Of a stretch of 64,000 nucleotides of DNA, positions 25,000-39,329 are shown in pieces. This DNA comes from Tillus elongatus. Lineage: Eukaryota; Arthropoda; Insecta; Coleoptera; Cleridae. The notes below the pieces were generated by a model. It saw nothing but the letters and a program-made list of their open reading frames with translations, was not told the origin of the DNA and ran no database searches. Numbering within the stretch: position 1 is the first letter of the stretch; each line of letters begins with the position of its first letter. The position numbers were made by a program, and so were the translations under genes. The stretch lies in NCBI GenBank assembly GCA_964006375.1, contig OZ023270.1, positions 55,844,536-55,908,535 on the forward strand, written 5' to 3'.

Positions 25000-26010
25000 A
25001 AATGGTATGTCTAACTTAACAGAAAACTGTAAAAACATTACTGTTAACACGAAAACTAATGTGGACACAGTAATTTTAAATTCTCCCGTGACGAACCTTG
25101 TTCATCACTGACGAACCTTGTTTAATGGGACTATGTATTGTAATTTTAATAGAATAGTTTTTATGCGTGTGTTTGTTAAAACCCTCTGCTGTTTTGATAG
25201 TACTATTGCGGACGATAGTAAACGCAGAAAGAACTGAGAATGAGGTAAGAATAAGAAATTAAAAAGGTTGCTCAGTCTGGTGCATCTTTAAGAAGAATCA
25301 AACCTAAAAAAGTAATAATAAAGATAAGTCGAGACAGGACTACTAAATATGGCATAAAACTTAATAGCTAACAATTATTCATGGAGGTGAAAATGTTCAC
25401 GAACTTAGAGTATTTTCATAGACCATGGAAAATATAACAGGGAATTGAAAAGGCAATAACAACGGAAGCACTTGCTAGACAAAATACTCTTCTCATTAAT
25501 AAACATTTTAACTTATACCTTAGTAAGATATTAAACAAATCATTTATTGAAGGCAACGGTTTCGTATGGCAAAATTTGAAGTTTGTGAAATTTGAATTCT
25601 TGATGTCAAGCAATTTTAGATATAATATTGTATATTAAATTACGTTACTGTACAGCAAAAGTATTTGACTTCTTGTATTATAGTACTGTATACGTTAAAC
25701 TAATAAACAAATAAATAAAATAAATGTATGAAGTGTTAAAATGTATGGGATGGAGGGCTTGATTTTGGATAAGTAGTACATTACGACAGGACTTCTGAAA
25801 TGTAAATATAAGGAAATATGACAAAGACCTGGTATGGCAGTAGTAAGACGAATAAATGCGTGCTAGAAGATGTGAAAGAGGAAAGACGCTTATTGAGAGA
25901 GATTGAGAGGACGAAGCAAATATTGTTAGATGTATTCTGAGACACAGTAACTATGACAAAAACTCCTGGAGACGATCTACGAGTGATATTCTCACATACT
26001 TCATCTATTT
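25000..26010. other. No gene seen
   Basis: AT-rich. Open frames at 25,416-25,613 and 25,781-26,086 (minus) show no recognisable motif. Confidence 0.45.
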
Positions 26011-26014
26011 TTGA

Positions 26015-26200
26015 TGGTCTGATTTCTGGGAAACAAGGATGTGTTGCGTTGTCATTCAGGGACTGATAACTTGGTAAGAGCTCCATCTGAGCTCAGTCCC
26101 TTTGGAATCTGAGCTACTTGGGATGAGTGAATTTTCCCCTTTGAGGGAGTGTCAAAGCACTTCAGGCTAAAGCCGATAGTAAAAATAATAATTATCATAA
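26015..26200 (+). mobile_element. R4/Dong-like LINE 3' end, copy 0
   Basis: Only the 3' UTR: 'gctccatctgagctcagtcc', 'gggatgagtga', 'gagggagtgt' and an AAT-rich tail near 26,184-26,209. The same ordered phrases end copies 1 and 2. Confidence 0.75.
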
Positions 26201-27779
26201 TAATAATGATGGCAAAGAACCACCTGAAAAAACGACTTAAAATCGTGGAAAGGATTTCCAGAGATATTGACATGCAGTTTGGGCGTAACAAATGTCGCCC
26301 CTTTTGTGTAGTCAAAGGAAGATACAACCAAGTGTATATGAAATGCAGAATGGATAACAAATTGCCTCGATGGATATAGAAGAGTGTTATAAATACCTGG
26401 GAATACAGCAAGCGAGAAAAATAAACGACTCAGTAATGAAGAACGATGTGACAAATGGGTACAAAACGAGTAAAACAGGTGGTGCGATCACATCTCAACA
26501 GCAGTGACCTGACTAAGCCATATGCATTTTCTGGATTTAGCTATTCATTCGTGATTGTAAACTGGAGCAAAACGGTCATCGAAAATCTACAACGAAAGGT
26601 ACGAACACTCCTAACAAAACCCAAAAAGCACAACCCCTGTACTGCTATCGAGCGAGTAACCCTACCTAGACCCCAAGGTGGAAGACGAATTTTGGATATT
26701 GGTAAACAGTTAGACCAGCCGATATTGAACCTACGTACATATTTCCATCAACGAGCGGTTACTTATGAACTACACCGTGCCATATGCGACGCTACAATTA
26801 AAAGAAAGTGAAATACAAAGTGACCATCGGACTAATCAGGACCAGCTGCAATCTTGGACACATAATCTTCTCCATGGCCGACATCTGAATGAGACCTCCC
26901 AGGAACATGTCGACAAACTGGCGTCGAACTACTGGTTGGTGTCCGGACTAATATCTAGAGACAGGAGTTTTTGCTGGCCATACAAGATCAGGCCATCCCA
27001 ACAAGAAACTACTTGAAGTATGTCGTTAGAGATAATTCCGCCCAAGATGACAAATGCAAGTTTGTGTGTGTCATCAGAGACTATCCAGCACGTCACCGCA
27101 GGATGTCAAGCGTTTGCTGCAAAAGAGGCACGACAGAGTTGCGAAAATACTTCACCAAGAACTGGCTCTGACACTAGGTCTTTTAAATCTTAGTAAGGTG
27201 TCCTACCATAGATACAGTGCTAAGCCTGTGCTGGAGAAGTCAGAATACAGGTTGTACTGGCATCGAACCGTGCTCACAGACCAACGAGTTGCACACAACA
27301 GGTCAGATATAGTAATAGTGTATAAGTCCTGCAAGCCAATGACGCTGATTGATGTTGTCAATCCAAATAGTAATAATCTGGAGATAGAGTACAACGAGAA
27401 AGTCGTTAAGTACAAAGACCTCGAGATGCAGATAAAGAGCCAATGGAGGGCAGATAGTCTCCGAGTGATTCCAATAGTCGTGTGATCAACTGGTGGGGCT
27501 CCTAAAAGTCTACGAGAGAACGTAAAAAGGCTAGGCCTTGGAGAACACCCTTATAAGGCTAATACTGCTGCAAAAAGCAGCAATACTTTCAAATGCCCTC
27601 CGTGCGGAGATTTCTCAGAAATGAGGATGTGTCGCGTGCCCGAACGGGGCCCGATAATTTGGAAAGGGCTCCATCTGACCTCGGCGCCGTTGGTATCTGA
27701 GATACCTGGGACAAGTGATTGTTTGCCTTCGAGGGAGTGTAAAAGTTTTGTAGGTTAAAGTTGATAATAATAATAATAC
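26200..27779 (+). mobile_element. R4/Dong-like LINE, copy 1, 5'-truncated
   Basis: Begins just after the RT active-site region (DIDMQFGRNKC, YKYLGIQQARKIN). It continues through the thumb (SYSFVIVNWSKTVIENLQ, AIERVTLPRPQGGRRILDIG, LNLRTYFHQRAVTYELHRA), a degraded zinc knuckle (DDKCK ... ETIQHVTAGC in another frame), HDRVAKILHQELAL, and a restriction-like endonuclease segment (HNRSDIVIVYKS...LIDVVNP, 27,290-27,365; canonical RPD is RSD here). It ends with a 3' UTR and (AAT)n. A C-terminal CCHC plus RPD-x-D endonuclease is the hallmark of R2/R4-type LINEs; Dong-type members insert at TAA repeats. Frameshifts inactivate it. Confidence 0.75.
27054..27485 (+). pseudogene. R4/Dong-like restriction-like endonuclease segment
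   Basis: 143-residue open stretch of copy 1. RVAKILHQELAL, YSAKPVLEKSEYRLYWHRTV, NRSDIVIVYKSCKPMTLIDV (the RPD..D endonuclease core with Pro to Ser) and KYKDLEMQIKSQWRADSL. It would nick target DNA for priming in a functional element. Confidence 0.7.
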
Positions 27780-29018
27780 GAATTTATGAAACGACTAAAG
27801 CAGGTGGCGCGATCAAATCTTAACGGCAAGGGCCTGACTAAAGCTCTTAACACATATGCAGGTTCTGCACTTAGCTATTCATTTGTGATTGTGAACTGGA
27901 GTAAAACGGATATAACAAATCTACAACAGAAAATGCCAACACTTCTAAAAAAATCCAAAAAGAATTACGCCCGTAGTGCCATCGAGCGGGTAACCCTAAC
28001 TAGACACTAAGGTGGAAGAGGAGTGTTGGATATTAGTAAACAGTTGGATTGGCAGATGTTGAACCTACGTACATATTTCCATCATCAGGCGGTTACTTCT
28101 GAACTACACCGTGCCATATGCGAAGCAGATGATTTAACACCGGTACAGTTAAAAGAGAGTGAAATACAAGTCACCATCGGACTGATCAGGACAAGCTGCA
28201 GTCTTGGATGTTGAAGCCTCTTCACGGGCGACACCTGAATGAGACCTCCCAGGCACATGTCGGGATCCGAACAGATGTTTCCAGAGAGAGAGGGCTTTTG
28301 ATGGCCACACAAGATCAGGTCATCCCAACAAGAAACTACCTGAAGTATATAGTCGCAGATAATTCAGTCCAGGATGACAAATGTAGATTTGGGTGGATAG
28401 TCATCAGAGACTTTCCAGCACGTCATCGAGGATGTCCAGCGTTTGCAGCAACGGAGCATAAATAGAGGCAAGTTGCGAAAATACTTTACCAAGAACTGGC
28501 TCTGATACAAGTTATATATATATACACAGACCAACGAGTTGCCCGCAACAGGCCAGACATAATAATATTAGATAAGTTATGCAACAGAGTAACGCTGATT
28601 GATGTGGCCATACCGAATACTAATAATCTAAAGATAGAGTACAACGAGAAGATTATTAAGTACAGATACCTCGAGATACAAGTAAAGAGGCAGTGAAGGG
28701 CAAAGAGTGTCCAAGTGATTCCAATGGTCATGTAGTCAACTGGTGTGGTTCCTAAGAATCTTCTAGAGAACATGAAGAGACGGGATCTTGGAAAGCATCT
28801 TTATACAGTTATGCGGAAGGCGGTAATCCTTGCAGCTGTCCACACCGTGCGGTGATTCCTGGGAAATGAGGTTGTGTCGCGTTGTTGTTCAGTGCCCGAC
28901 AACTTAGAATGGGCTCCATCTGAACTCAGTCACTTTGATATTTGAGGTACCTGGAATGAGTGACTGTTCCCCTTAAGTGAGTGTGTAAGCCCTGCAGACT
29001 ATAGTCAATAATAATAAT
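27780..29018 (+). mobile_element. R4/Dong-like LINE, copy 2, 5'-truncated
   Basis: Head-to-tail with copy 1 across an (AAT)n joint (27,764-27,779). It starts further 3' in the protein (MKRLKQVARSNL, SYSFVIVNWSKTDITNLQ, AIERVTL). The endonuclease core is better kept than in copy 1: ARNRPDIIILDK ... VTLIDVAIPNTNNLKI (28,530-28,630) retains RPD and the downstream Asp. A stop follows at KRQ* and further stops lie upstream. The 3' UTR ends in AATAATAATAT near 29,015. Confidence 0.75.
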
Positions 29019-29019
29019 A

Positions 29020-29640
29020 TGATCGGCAACAATTATCCTTTCACCTGGTTCATAGACGTTTAGCGCTGTGTTATGTATCCCCAAAGGTTTCCCTTTCTCG
29101 CTCACTGTCGCCGTTTTTGGGTACAGGCAACCAAAAACACTATACTTATACTTGTTTTTATCCGTACACATATTAGTCTTGAAAAAAACCATAATGTCTT
29201 ACACATACCATAGTTCTTTCATTTCGCATTGTGGCCACGAGCATTTTGTTAAACACCCGACCATATGCGTAGAAACCCATCCACTAATTTGTCATCGCGC
29301 CTTTTTTGCTCATGCAAATTGTATTAACCTTTGGTGCATTCGTCTTTTGCAACATTTACCTCTCACACCCTGTACATTCCAGGTATCAATGTTTCAGTCC
29401 ATTGCATCAAGTGATGTGCCTAGTCTATTTAGCATCCGTCCGAGGCTGTGTAGCTTTTTAATTTGTTATTTGTTGAATTACACATTAGGCTAAATGTTTC
29501 GGTCTAATGTCTAACAGTCCAATGAATTGTATTAATTATGAAGCTTTTACAATATTTCGCGGTGCTCCTGTGAAGATACCGCAGTACACATTTAAAGAAT
29601 CACTGATCTAGAGATAACTTTTCCTCATTTCCATGGGCGT
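29020..29640. other. Unassigned; one 88-codon minus frame
   Basis: The frame 29,192-28,926 (minus) begins MVFFKTNMCTDKNKYKYSVF and contains ALNVYEPGERIIVAD. The last phrase is faintly like the 'Y.P...I.IDE' of piggyBac-like proteins, but nothing around it supports that. No function assigned. Confidence 0.3.
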
Positions 29641-31800
29641 CTGTCTGCTTCTCTCATCCTGACCCCTCTGATATCTCACAAAACGTCACCGAAATTATCC
29701 AAGCTGGCATGGAATTATTCATTCCACGTACACAGAAAACCTCTGCAGCCACTCAAAAGCCCCGGTTCTCTAAATCCTGTGACAAGGCCAGACTTGTAAA
29801 GGTCAAAGCTCACAAAAAGCTTCTACACAATCCCAGTCAAGAAAACCGTCAAGCATTTAACGACGCAAGAAACCGTTATGTCCGCATTCTTTCTGAGGCA
29901 AAAAAACTCATTTAATAACCACATCAAAAACAAAGTCCTCTTAAGCTCCTGCGACAGCAAACCCTTCTGGACTCTTGCTAAATCTATTGGGAATAATTTC
30001 TGCAAGAGCACGTTCCCACCAATTGTCTTAGGGGATGAAATTGTTTACTGCCCTGGGCAAGGCTGAACTTTTTGTCTTGTTGTTCGCCGGCAATTCTACT
30101 CTCAACCCACCTCCAAATGTTCAACCACCAACAGTCTCCAATGTCGCGCATAAAATGACGGATATCATTTTCAAAACTAAAAAGGTACGAAAGAAGCTCT
30201 CGTCTCTTAATACCAGGAATGCCTCTGGCCTTGACGAGATCCCCGCAATTTTTCACTAAAATGCGCACCAGAACTTGCTCCTGTCCTGACTCGTCTGTTT
30301 CAGATATCTTACAATAGTGGCATATTCCCTAGTAACTGGAAAACTGTACAACCCGTCCCCAAGAAAGGATCCAAAGCGCTTCCTAGCAACTACAGGCCTA
30401 TTTCTCTCCTTTCAGTCGTCTCTAAAGTGATGAAAAAGTATATAAACACCGAATTACTAAAATTTCTTGAAAAACACAGTCTAATCCACGACATGCAGTA
30501 TGGATTCCGTCAGCGCAGATCAACTGCCGACCTCCTTTCCTTTGTCACCCATTCTTGGAACAAGTCTATGGAACTACACGGTGAATCCCAGATTGTCGCC
30601 CCAGACATATCCAAAGCATTCGACCAGGGGCACGCAGCGCTGCTTAATAAACTACCGGCCTATGGCCTACCACCAAAACTCTGTACGTGGACAGCAAATT
30701 TCCTCTTTAACCGGTGCATTTCTGTTGTCGTGGATGGCCAAACCTCTAAACTATATCCAATTAATGCAGGAGTTCCTCAAGGTTCAGCTTTAGCGTCTAC
30801 TTTGTTTCTTCTCCACATCAATGACCTCCTCTCTAGCACATCCAACCCAGTTCACAGTTACGCGGACGGCAGCACCCTCCACTCAAATATACATTATTCT
30901 AAGCCTGTCTCTTTAGCCCAATTAGATGACGATCGCAGACTCATGGAGGGTTCTATCTCCGTGGATCTCCCAAAAATATTAGACTGGGGAAGTAGAAATC
31001 TTGTACAATTCATCCCCACCAAATCACAGTTTTTCTTTCTTTCTCATAAGATATACACCAGCTCTAGACCCATCACAATAAACAACCAAGTTATTCAAAG
31101 TAATGAGTCCTTTTCACTTGTTGGCATTTCTGTTGATCGAAATCTCAATTAGCACCAACATGTCACATCAATTGCAGAAGCGTCTGCTAAGAAATTAGGT
31201 TTCCTGTTCCGAACTCGCAAATACTTTTCACCAGCTATATTTCTATACCTTATATACTTCACAAATAAGACCAAACCTTGAATACTGCTCCCACATCTGG
31301 GGTGCTGCTTCCGCTTCTATACTCGCTATCCTGGACTTCATTTAGAAGAGAGCTATACGTCTCATCGGTGACCCTACCTTCACCCAAAGACTGCCATCCC
31401 TTGCCCACCGTCGTGCCGTTGGAGACCTCTCCCTCTCTCTCTCCCTCTCTTTTATAGATATCTGCACGGGCACTGTTCAGAGGAGCTCTCTTCCATAGTT
31501 CCTCCACCTGCTGCCCCCAACAGATCTACCAGGGAAACAGAGCGAATGCACCCTTTTAGTGTCCAGGTCACCAGACATAGAACATCTTGTTATGCCCGCT
31601 CTTTTGTCCCGAGGACTTCCAAGTTGTGGAATTCCTTGCCGGCACATGTTTTTCCTTCTCCCCCGAACCTGCAAACCTTCAAGTGCAGAATTAACAAGTT
31701 GCCTCTTTTCTCCTTGTCGACACCCACGGTACGATATTATTTAGGCTGTAAGCCTTCGTGGTGTGTTATTGAAATTAAAAAAAAATCTAGAGAGTAAACT
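29640..31800 (+). mobile_element. Jockey-like LINE, 5'-truncated, degenerate
   Basis: Pre-RT linker (29,709-29,915: KARLVKVKAHKKLLHNPSQENRQAF), then FWTLAKSIGNNF. The RT starts with NASGLDEIPAIF, NWKTVQPVPKKGS and LPSNYRPISLLSVVSKVMKK (30,330-30,440). Motif A reads VAPDISKAFDQ, motif B INAGVPQGSALASTLF, and motif C YADG where YADD is expected. Thumb: FIPTKSQFFFLSHK, FSLVGISVDRNLN. A C-terminal domain on several frames ends in SFVPRTSKLWNSLPAHVF (31,595-31,660) and RINKLPLFSLSTP, followed by an A-rich tail. The YADD to YADG change removes a catalytic Asp, and frameshifts near 29,915, 30,065, 30,258 and 31,150 confirm decay. Confidence 0.85.
30427..31152 (+). pseudogene. Jockey-like reverse transcriptase fragment
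   Basis: 241-residue open stretch spanning RT motifs A to C of the LINE at 29,640-31,800. Fingers: YGFRQRRSTADLLSFVTH. Motif A: APDISKAFDQ. Motif B: AGVPQGSALASTLFLLHIND. Motif C: SYADGSTL (second catalytic Asp lost). Not a host gene. Confidence 0.88.
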
Positions 31801-31809
31801 CTAAGGCCC

Positions 31810-33185
31810 AGACGTTCAGATGGCTGGCGAAAAAGTGTTAAAAATCCACAACGCTATACATTAGGTACAAGAGTAGAGTATGACCTTTGCTGGCGATTTT
31901 AATATTATCAAGACTGTAGCGAAAAATTTAGGTTTCTCTTTCGGGTTCAAATTTGTTTTTACCACAGCAGTTTCTTACACCATATAAGGCGCAAATCTGC
32001 TTATAGTTGCAATATGGTTTTCATGCGTGGAGTGCTTTCCCTAAGGCTACTTTGTCCCTTATGGAATCTATTCACGAACTTTTTTATCAATTTTAGTCCC
32101 TCTGGAGACCATGTCTTATAGCACAAACGTGGCATATGTATATAGATACAACATGTTGCCATGTTATGAAAGTCATGTTGTTTACAGTTTGTTTATTTTA
32201 GCATTTATGGGTTGCCTTAAGCTACTACAGAGTTTAATCACTGTTGAACTTCTATTTTAGCCAGGCACATTAAATGAATCTGTATCGCTTTGCCAAGTAG
32301 ATAAACCCAATAATCAATCGATATATATCCGGGATTATGCGTCTACGTTTGAGCTCGTCTTTTACATGGTATTTTTTGCTGTATCTATCTCAGCGTATTT
32401 AAGGTCTCAAGCTTCAAGTCTCAGACCCTTGCAAACTGTAACACCTTAATAGATTTAGGATGGTTTTAGTTTGCTTTTCGTTCACTGACTAATTGATCGG
32501 CCGAAGTTCTAGACACGTTCAGACAAAACGCCCCAAGCGTCTTGAAACAACGCACTATGTATTCTCCATTACTGAAGTTCTTAAGTAACAAGTACGAAGC
32601 TTTGTGTACACAAATTACTTATTGCGAAAATTAGTGTTTAGTCATTTACTAAAGGGCTTTCATGGCGTATTTAGCGGTTATTAAAGGAAAGTTGTCACGC
32701 ACAGTTGTAATGTAGATTATATATTTATACAATTTTGCAGTTTACTGGAACATGACCTAAGGAAAACGCATATGCATAAACTTAATAAAAATAATTCGAT
32801 AACAATCTGAGGCAGTTACACAAGTCTACATTCTTCAAAAAGCACGCTTCTAATTTCTTCTGATATAAAATTCTGTCGTAGGTAGTCCCAAAAACATGTA
32901 AAGATAAGTTTCTCTTGAAAAAAATGTTACCGTTAATTTCCCCGAATATGCAGTAAATGCACAGCTTCCAACGTTCAAATAAAACAATCTCAGACATTGG
33001 TTCTGTCCTCCGTTTTGTCCTACATGACACAAGCATTTTTAGGAGTGTCTCAGCTTTTATATTTCTTTAATAAAGAATAACTGGAGTTTATGTTGAGAGA
33101 AATACTTCCGAATTAATATGTGACAAGGTCTTAGAAAGCTCTACATATGTGGAAGACCTAATTTCACTTACTTGACTAATTAAAA
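31810..33185. other. No gene seen
   Basis: AT-rich region without recognisable protein or repeat. Minus-strand frames at 32,782-33,036 are motif-free. Confidence 0.45.
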
Positions 33186-33187
33186 AA

Positions 33188-34845
<1,658 letters not shown>

Positions 34846-35004
34846 GGCATTTAAAAAAAGATTTTCCGTTTCTGCTCCAGGAAAAACTTAATTGAAAGAG
34901 CTGATTAACGAATTCGTCCAAGATTTTCCCCACGACAAGATTTTTGCCAAGTTTAATTAAAATCAGTGTAGTATTTTTCGAGTTATCGCTGGGATACATA
35001 CATG

Positions 35005-35345
<341 letters not shown>

Positions 35346-35479
35346 CGGCGTTGCCACATCCATCCTTACCAGATACAAACTTTGTTTTTTCAAATCAATC
35401 AGCCTGTATAATCTAATATTTTCAAATTTCCCGGAACATTTTTAAAGTTGTTTATATTATATATCTTTCACATATCTCG

Positions 35480-36205
35480 AGCCTTTACGGAATTAAAAAT
35501 TATTATTTAGGAAATTTGACAACCTGCATCCATTAATGACAAAGTAGTCTTTCCGTAACCAGCATAGGTGAAGGTCCGAGTTTTTGGCTGACATTGGCCA
35601 ATAAGTTACTATATCATGATATGGCATGAAAATCCAATTATTGCATACAGGATGTTTACAAAAAATGGGCTTTTGGTAGAACAACGAAGGGCACGTCATG
35701 CGAGATTTTCAAATGGAACAGCCTATATTTTATTAAGGAACTGGCAGGATCGATTGATTTTCTATCTAAAAATACCATATGATGTTATACCTATTCTCAG
35801 CAGTTTCTGACTTATAAGCGAAAAACCAAAATATGATAGTTAAATCTCTAAACTCCGTGGAATAATATCAATTTTTAATTCCTCAAAACTAGCCAACTGA
35901 TGAAATAATGCTGAGGAAAAATTATTATTTATATTAGTACTGAAAAATTACACAATTTGTAGATGATACTGCATATTGGGAACCAACTAGTTTTAGATAA
36001 ATCGACTGCTCATAGATGAAGTTCACTATGCACTTTGATACTATTTTTATTATGTGGAAATTCATCTTTAGATTGTGGGTCTTTGTTGTTGCCAAGTTAT
36101 TGGCATTATTAGTCAGTTGCTGCTCACATACGGTAAGTTAAAACTAACTTGTTTTTTTGTAAAATGCATGTTTTTTTGCGCTCTTCGGTTGTCTTCAACG
36201 TTTTC
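35480..36205. other. No gene seen
   Basis: AT-rich and stop-laden. Confidence 0.45.
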
Positions 36206-36270
36206 TGACCAGGTCAGGTCGGGTTAGGCCAGGTCAAGTCAGGTCAGATCAGGACAGGGCAAGACGTTCA
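36206..36270. repeat. Degenerate pentameric CAGGT/AGGTC repeat
   Basis: About a dozen imperfect units around 'caggtcaggtc...ggtcaggtc'. A local minisatellite-like slip repeat. Confidence 0.65.
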
Positions 36271-36712
36271 AGCCTGCTTGGTAGAGCGTTTTGTGCGTAG
36301 ACGACAAGAAAAATGTTGTCCCTTTAACCCCTAAACAAGCTGGGGGCCTGGAGCGAATAAAAGTGCTGGAGTGGGAAGAAAATTATTAAGTGAAAATGTT
36401 GATGCAAAATGTAAAAAAGGCTGCCTATAGAAGTCAAACTAAGCTGTTTTTAATCTATGTTCATTCTTTATGCCCTTCCCCCAGCACTCCTGTTTCCTGC
36501 GGGTCCGGTACCTTGGGGGGGGGGATAGGATTGTCTCCACCATGTTTCTTCTTGCTTATACATACTAGATTGGTTTTAGGCATGTTTCTGAAAAATTTCG
36601 AAAATCCCGTATGACAGAATATGCAGAATTACCCAATTAACAGTTCTCTACATTCTCAAATGAAATACTAAAAAGAAAATAAACACAAAAGTAAATATCA
36701 ATAATTAAATTA

Positions 36713-37758
36713 CTTGAAGCGTCCTCCTTTAACCCTTAAATATTCTAGAACTTGTGTCAGAACATGACGTGTTGTTACTGCTTCTATCTCACGGGCCTCT
36801 AGAGACACGAACGCGCTCCTCAATCTATTCTGAAGCTCTCCCTTGGTATTAACGGGCCTAAGGTAAACAATTTGTTTCATCCTACCCAAAGGCAAAGCGT
36901 GGGTGACATTTGACAGCCTCGGTCGCCACACCCAAGGACCTGATCGACGAATCAAACAATCTTCAAATGTGTGAGAAAGTTCATTTGTAACTTAATTGGT
37001 GCAGTGGGCTGGTAAACCATCTAGCTGATACGAACGATCTCCCAGAGTTTTAAGATTTAAGTCCTCGCGAAGTCAGATACTGTGGTCCATAATATTTCAA
37101 GATGTATAACTAAATTTTAATTATTTTCGTAAAAGCAGAATTTTATTTAGTCATTGATTATCAAGCAGAAGACGTTGAAGTGAAATTTAGTGTTAAAACC
37201 CCGTTTCTCTAACGAAGTGTGGATTTTCAGCGGCTCAGTAATGTGAATTCCTCCGATATAAAATGCCTTTCCTCGTAAATTTTCTTTCGTCGGTCTAAAT
37301 GATTTTCTGCAGAAAATTTGGACCTTCTTGTCTACGAATTAAGATCATCTCACAGAAATCGACACTTTTTGGAGGATCAATTTATAATTACGCATTCCAT
37401 GGTTATGCTTAATTATTTCTTTATATTTGTAAGCTACTCCAAAGTCTTTTTAAGCAGGATGAAGTCACACATGAGGATTTGCAAAAAAATATGCCAAGAC
37501 AATCATTTGATTGTCCTCGTTACCTGTTACAGGTTTAATTTCGAGCCTTGGCTTCTTTCGGTGACCGCTGTACATGAAATTATCTTGTAACGTCTTCAGT
37601 TTCGTCACATTCGTTGGAACTGCGTTTGGATACCGTTCGGTGAAGTGTCTGTGTGTTTTATAAATAATTTTGTTACATTGGCCAGGTATGAAGAACAAAT
37701 TTAAAATTTGCTCCTTTGTATAAGAGTTGGCCATTTCCAGATAAGAGATCACGCACAA
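36713..37758 (-). pseudogene. Mariner-like (DD41D-type) transposase, degenerate full length
   Basis: Nearly full-length, decayed. N-terminal HTH of DUF4817 type at 37,735-37,465 (MANSYTKEQILNLFFIPGQC, HFTERYPNAVPTNVTKL, KPVTGNEDNQMIVLAYFFANP). Middle near 37,290-37,150: TDERKFTRKGIFYIGG, the first catalytic block. Then FQLDGLPAHCTN (second catalytic block, near 37,025), GPWVWRPRLSNVT and a C-terminal tail at 36,880-36,713 (MKQIVYLRPVNTKGELQNRL ... EYLRVKGGRF). Catalytic block 3 (SPDL.PLD) is corrupted. Frameshifts and stops between blocks. Confidence 0.8.
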
Positions 37759-37918
37759 TCAGTATGATAACAGACTTGGAAACAGATCGTCACATTTTGA
37801 CAATCACTCTCGACTGGAAGCATGGTATACCGATAATAAGAAATATGTTCCATTACTTGCAATATCTCGGTTTTTGCTTATAAGTCAAAAACCACTTAGA
37901 ATCGGTATAACAAGACAT

Positions 37919-37919
37919 G

Positions 37920-37986
<67 letters not shown>
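37919..37986. repeat. (TAA)n array
   Basis: About 22 TAA units with no recognised element attached. Confidence 0.95.
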
Positions 37987-37988
<2 letters not shown>

Positions 37989-37989
37989 T

Positions 37990-38500
37990 GCTTTTATTGA
38001 CAATTAAGCTACATGTCAAACGGCAGAGTTCAGAAATATTTCTTTTCTTCCACTGATACCTTTAGATAGATACCTTTAGATAGAAAACCAATTCTTCTTG
38101 CTTTTCTCATTATAAAATACAGGGCGCTCTATTTGAAACTCTCGTATTACCTGCCCTTATATGTTTTACCAAAAGCCCATTTTTGTAGACATCTTGTTTG
38201 TAATAATTAGATTTTCATGATACATCATGATATAGCATCCTATTGGCTGGAGTGCTATCGGGGCGGAAAAGAAAAGTCGCGGATGAGCCCTTAGGAAAAA
38301 AAAACCTATTGGTAAACATCAATCAAAAACTCAGAACTGCACCTATGCTAGTTACGGAAAAAATACATTTTGTATCTCCTTAAAGGCTTGATATAAGTGA
38401 AAAATACATAATATAAAAAACTTTAAAAGTGTTCCGGGGAATTTGAACATGTCACAATAAACAGGATGTTTCATTAGAACAAACAAAGTTGGTATCTGGT
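37990..38500. other. No gene seen
   Basis: AT-rich with no recognised element, up to the start of the LINE tail. Confidence 0.45.
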
Positions 38501-38509
38501 TAGGATGGA

Positions 38510-39320
38510 TCTTGGGGAATAGAGGAGACATGCTGCATGTGGCTCGGATCTATGCTCAGGGACAGAGCAGTGTTCACCTTACTCGCGGGAGGGACTCCGC
38601 TGGTGGGGGTCGCGGCGGGGTGTCCGCTGGGGAGCGTTCTGTCTCCCCTGCTCTGGTGCCTAGTCGTGGACAGCATGCTAGGGAGGCTCTCGGGAGGGGG
38701 GTACGAGGTACAGGTTCATACGGACGACATTGTCCTCATATAACTCTCACTCTATGCGGTAGAAACATCCAAATGGCCAGGGAGGTAAAATATCTTGGGG
38801 TCGTATTGGACTCTAAGTTAACCTGGAATGGCCATGTTCAAAAAATACTGCGTAAGGCAGTTATGACCCTAGCCGACACTAGGCGTCTATATGGAAAAAT
38901 GTGGGGACTAAGACCTAGTATGGCCCATTGGCTGTACACAAGGGTGGTCAGAGCATCGCTAACATACGCGGCACTGGTCTGGTGGCCTAAGGTGACACAA
39001 TCCCGTGCCGAACAAAAACTAGGCAAGATCCAAAGGATGGCTTGCCTAGGCATCACAGGGGCAATAACTTCAACTCCAACAGCCGCCATGGAGGTGTTGC
39101 TGGATCTGCCCCCATACACTTAGTCATCATGGGGGAGGCCAGGCTAGGACTATACAGACTAGCCTGCAATGATAGACTGCAGATCAACCCACGTTGCAGG
39201 GGTCACTGCAAAATTCAGAAGATCGTGAAGGAGCCCATGCTTGAAATGAGGTCAGACTTCGCGAGACTGCGAATCTGCAGGAAAAACAACTATCTCAAAA
39301 CTTTTTTTAAAAACAAAACG
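38510..39320 (+). pseudogene. LOA/R1-like LINE RT C-terminal fragment
   Basis: Two frames. 38,537-38,743 holds VAAGCPLGSVLSPLLWCLVVD (motif B) and YEVQVHTDDIVLI (motif C, ADD changed to TDD). After a frameshift, 38,745-39,120 continues with VKYLGVVLDSKLTWNGHVQ, LYGKMWGLRPSMAHWLYT, SLTYAALVWWPK and GITGAITSTPTAAMEVLLDL. Another shift gives GEARLGLYRL. It is the same LINE type as 15,720-18,770. It stops near 39,320, where mariner sequence begins. Confidence 0.85.
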
Positions 39321-39329
39321 CGGAAACGA

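Noticed and set aside
28926..29192. 88-codon minus frame with a piggyBac-like phrase
   Set aside because: Only one short phrase fits, and no neighbouring piggyBac motif was found.
36206..36270. Interstitial telomere repeat
   Set aside because: Only one GGTTAGG-like unit; the repeat unit is AGGTC, not TTAGG.
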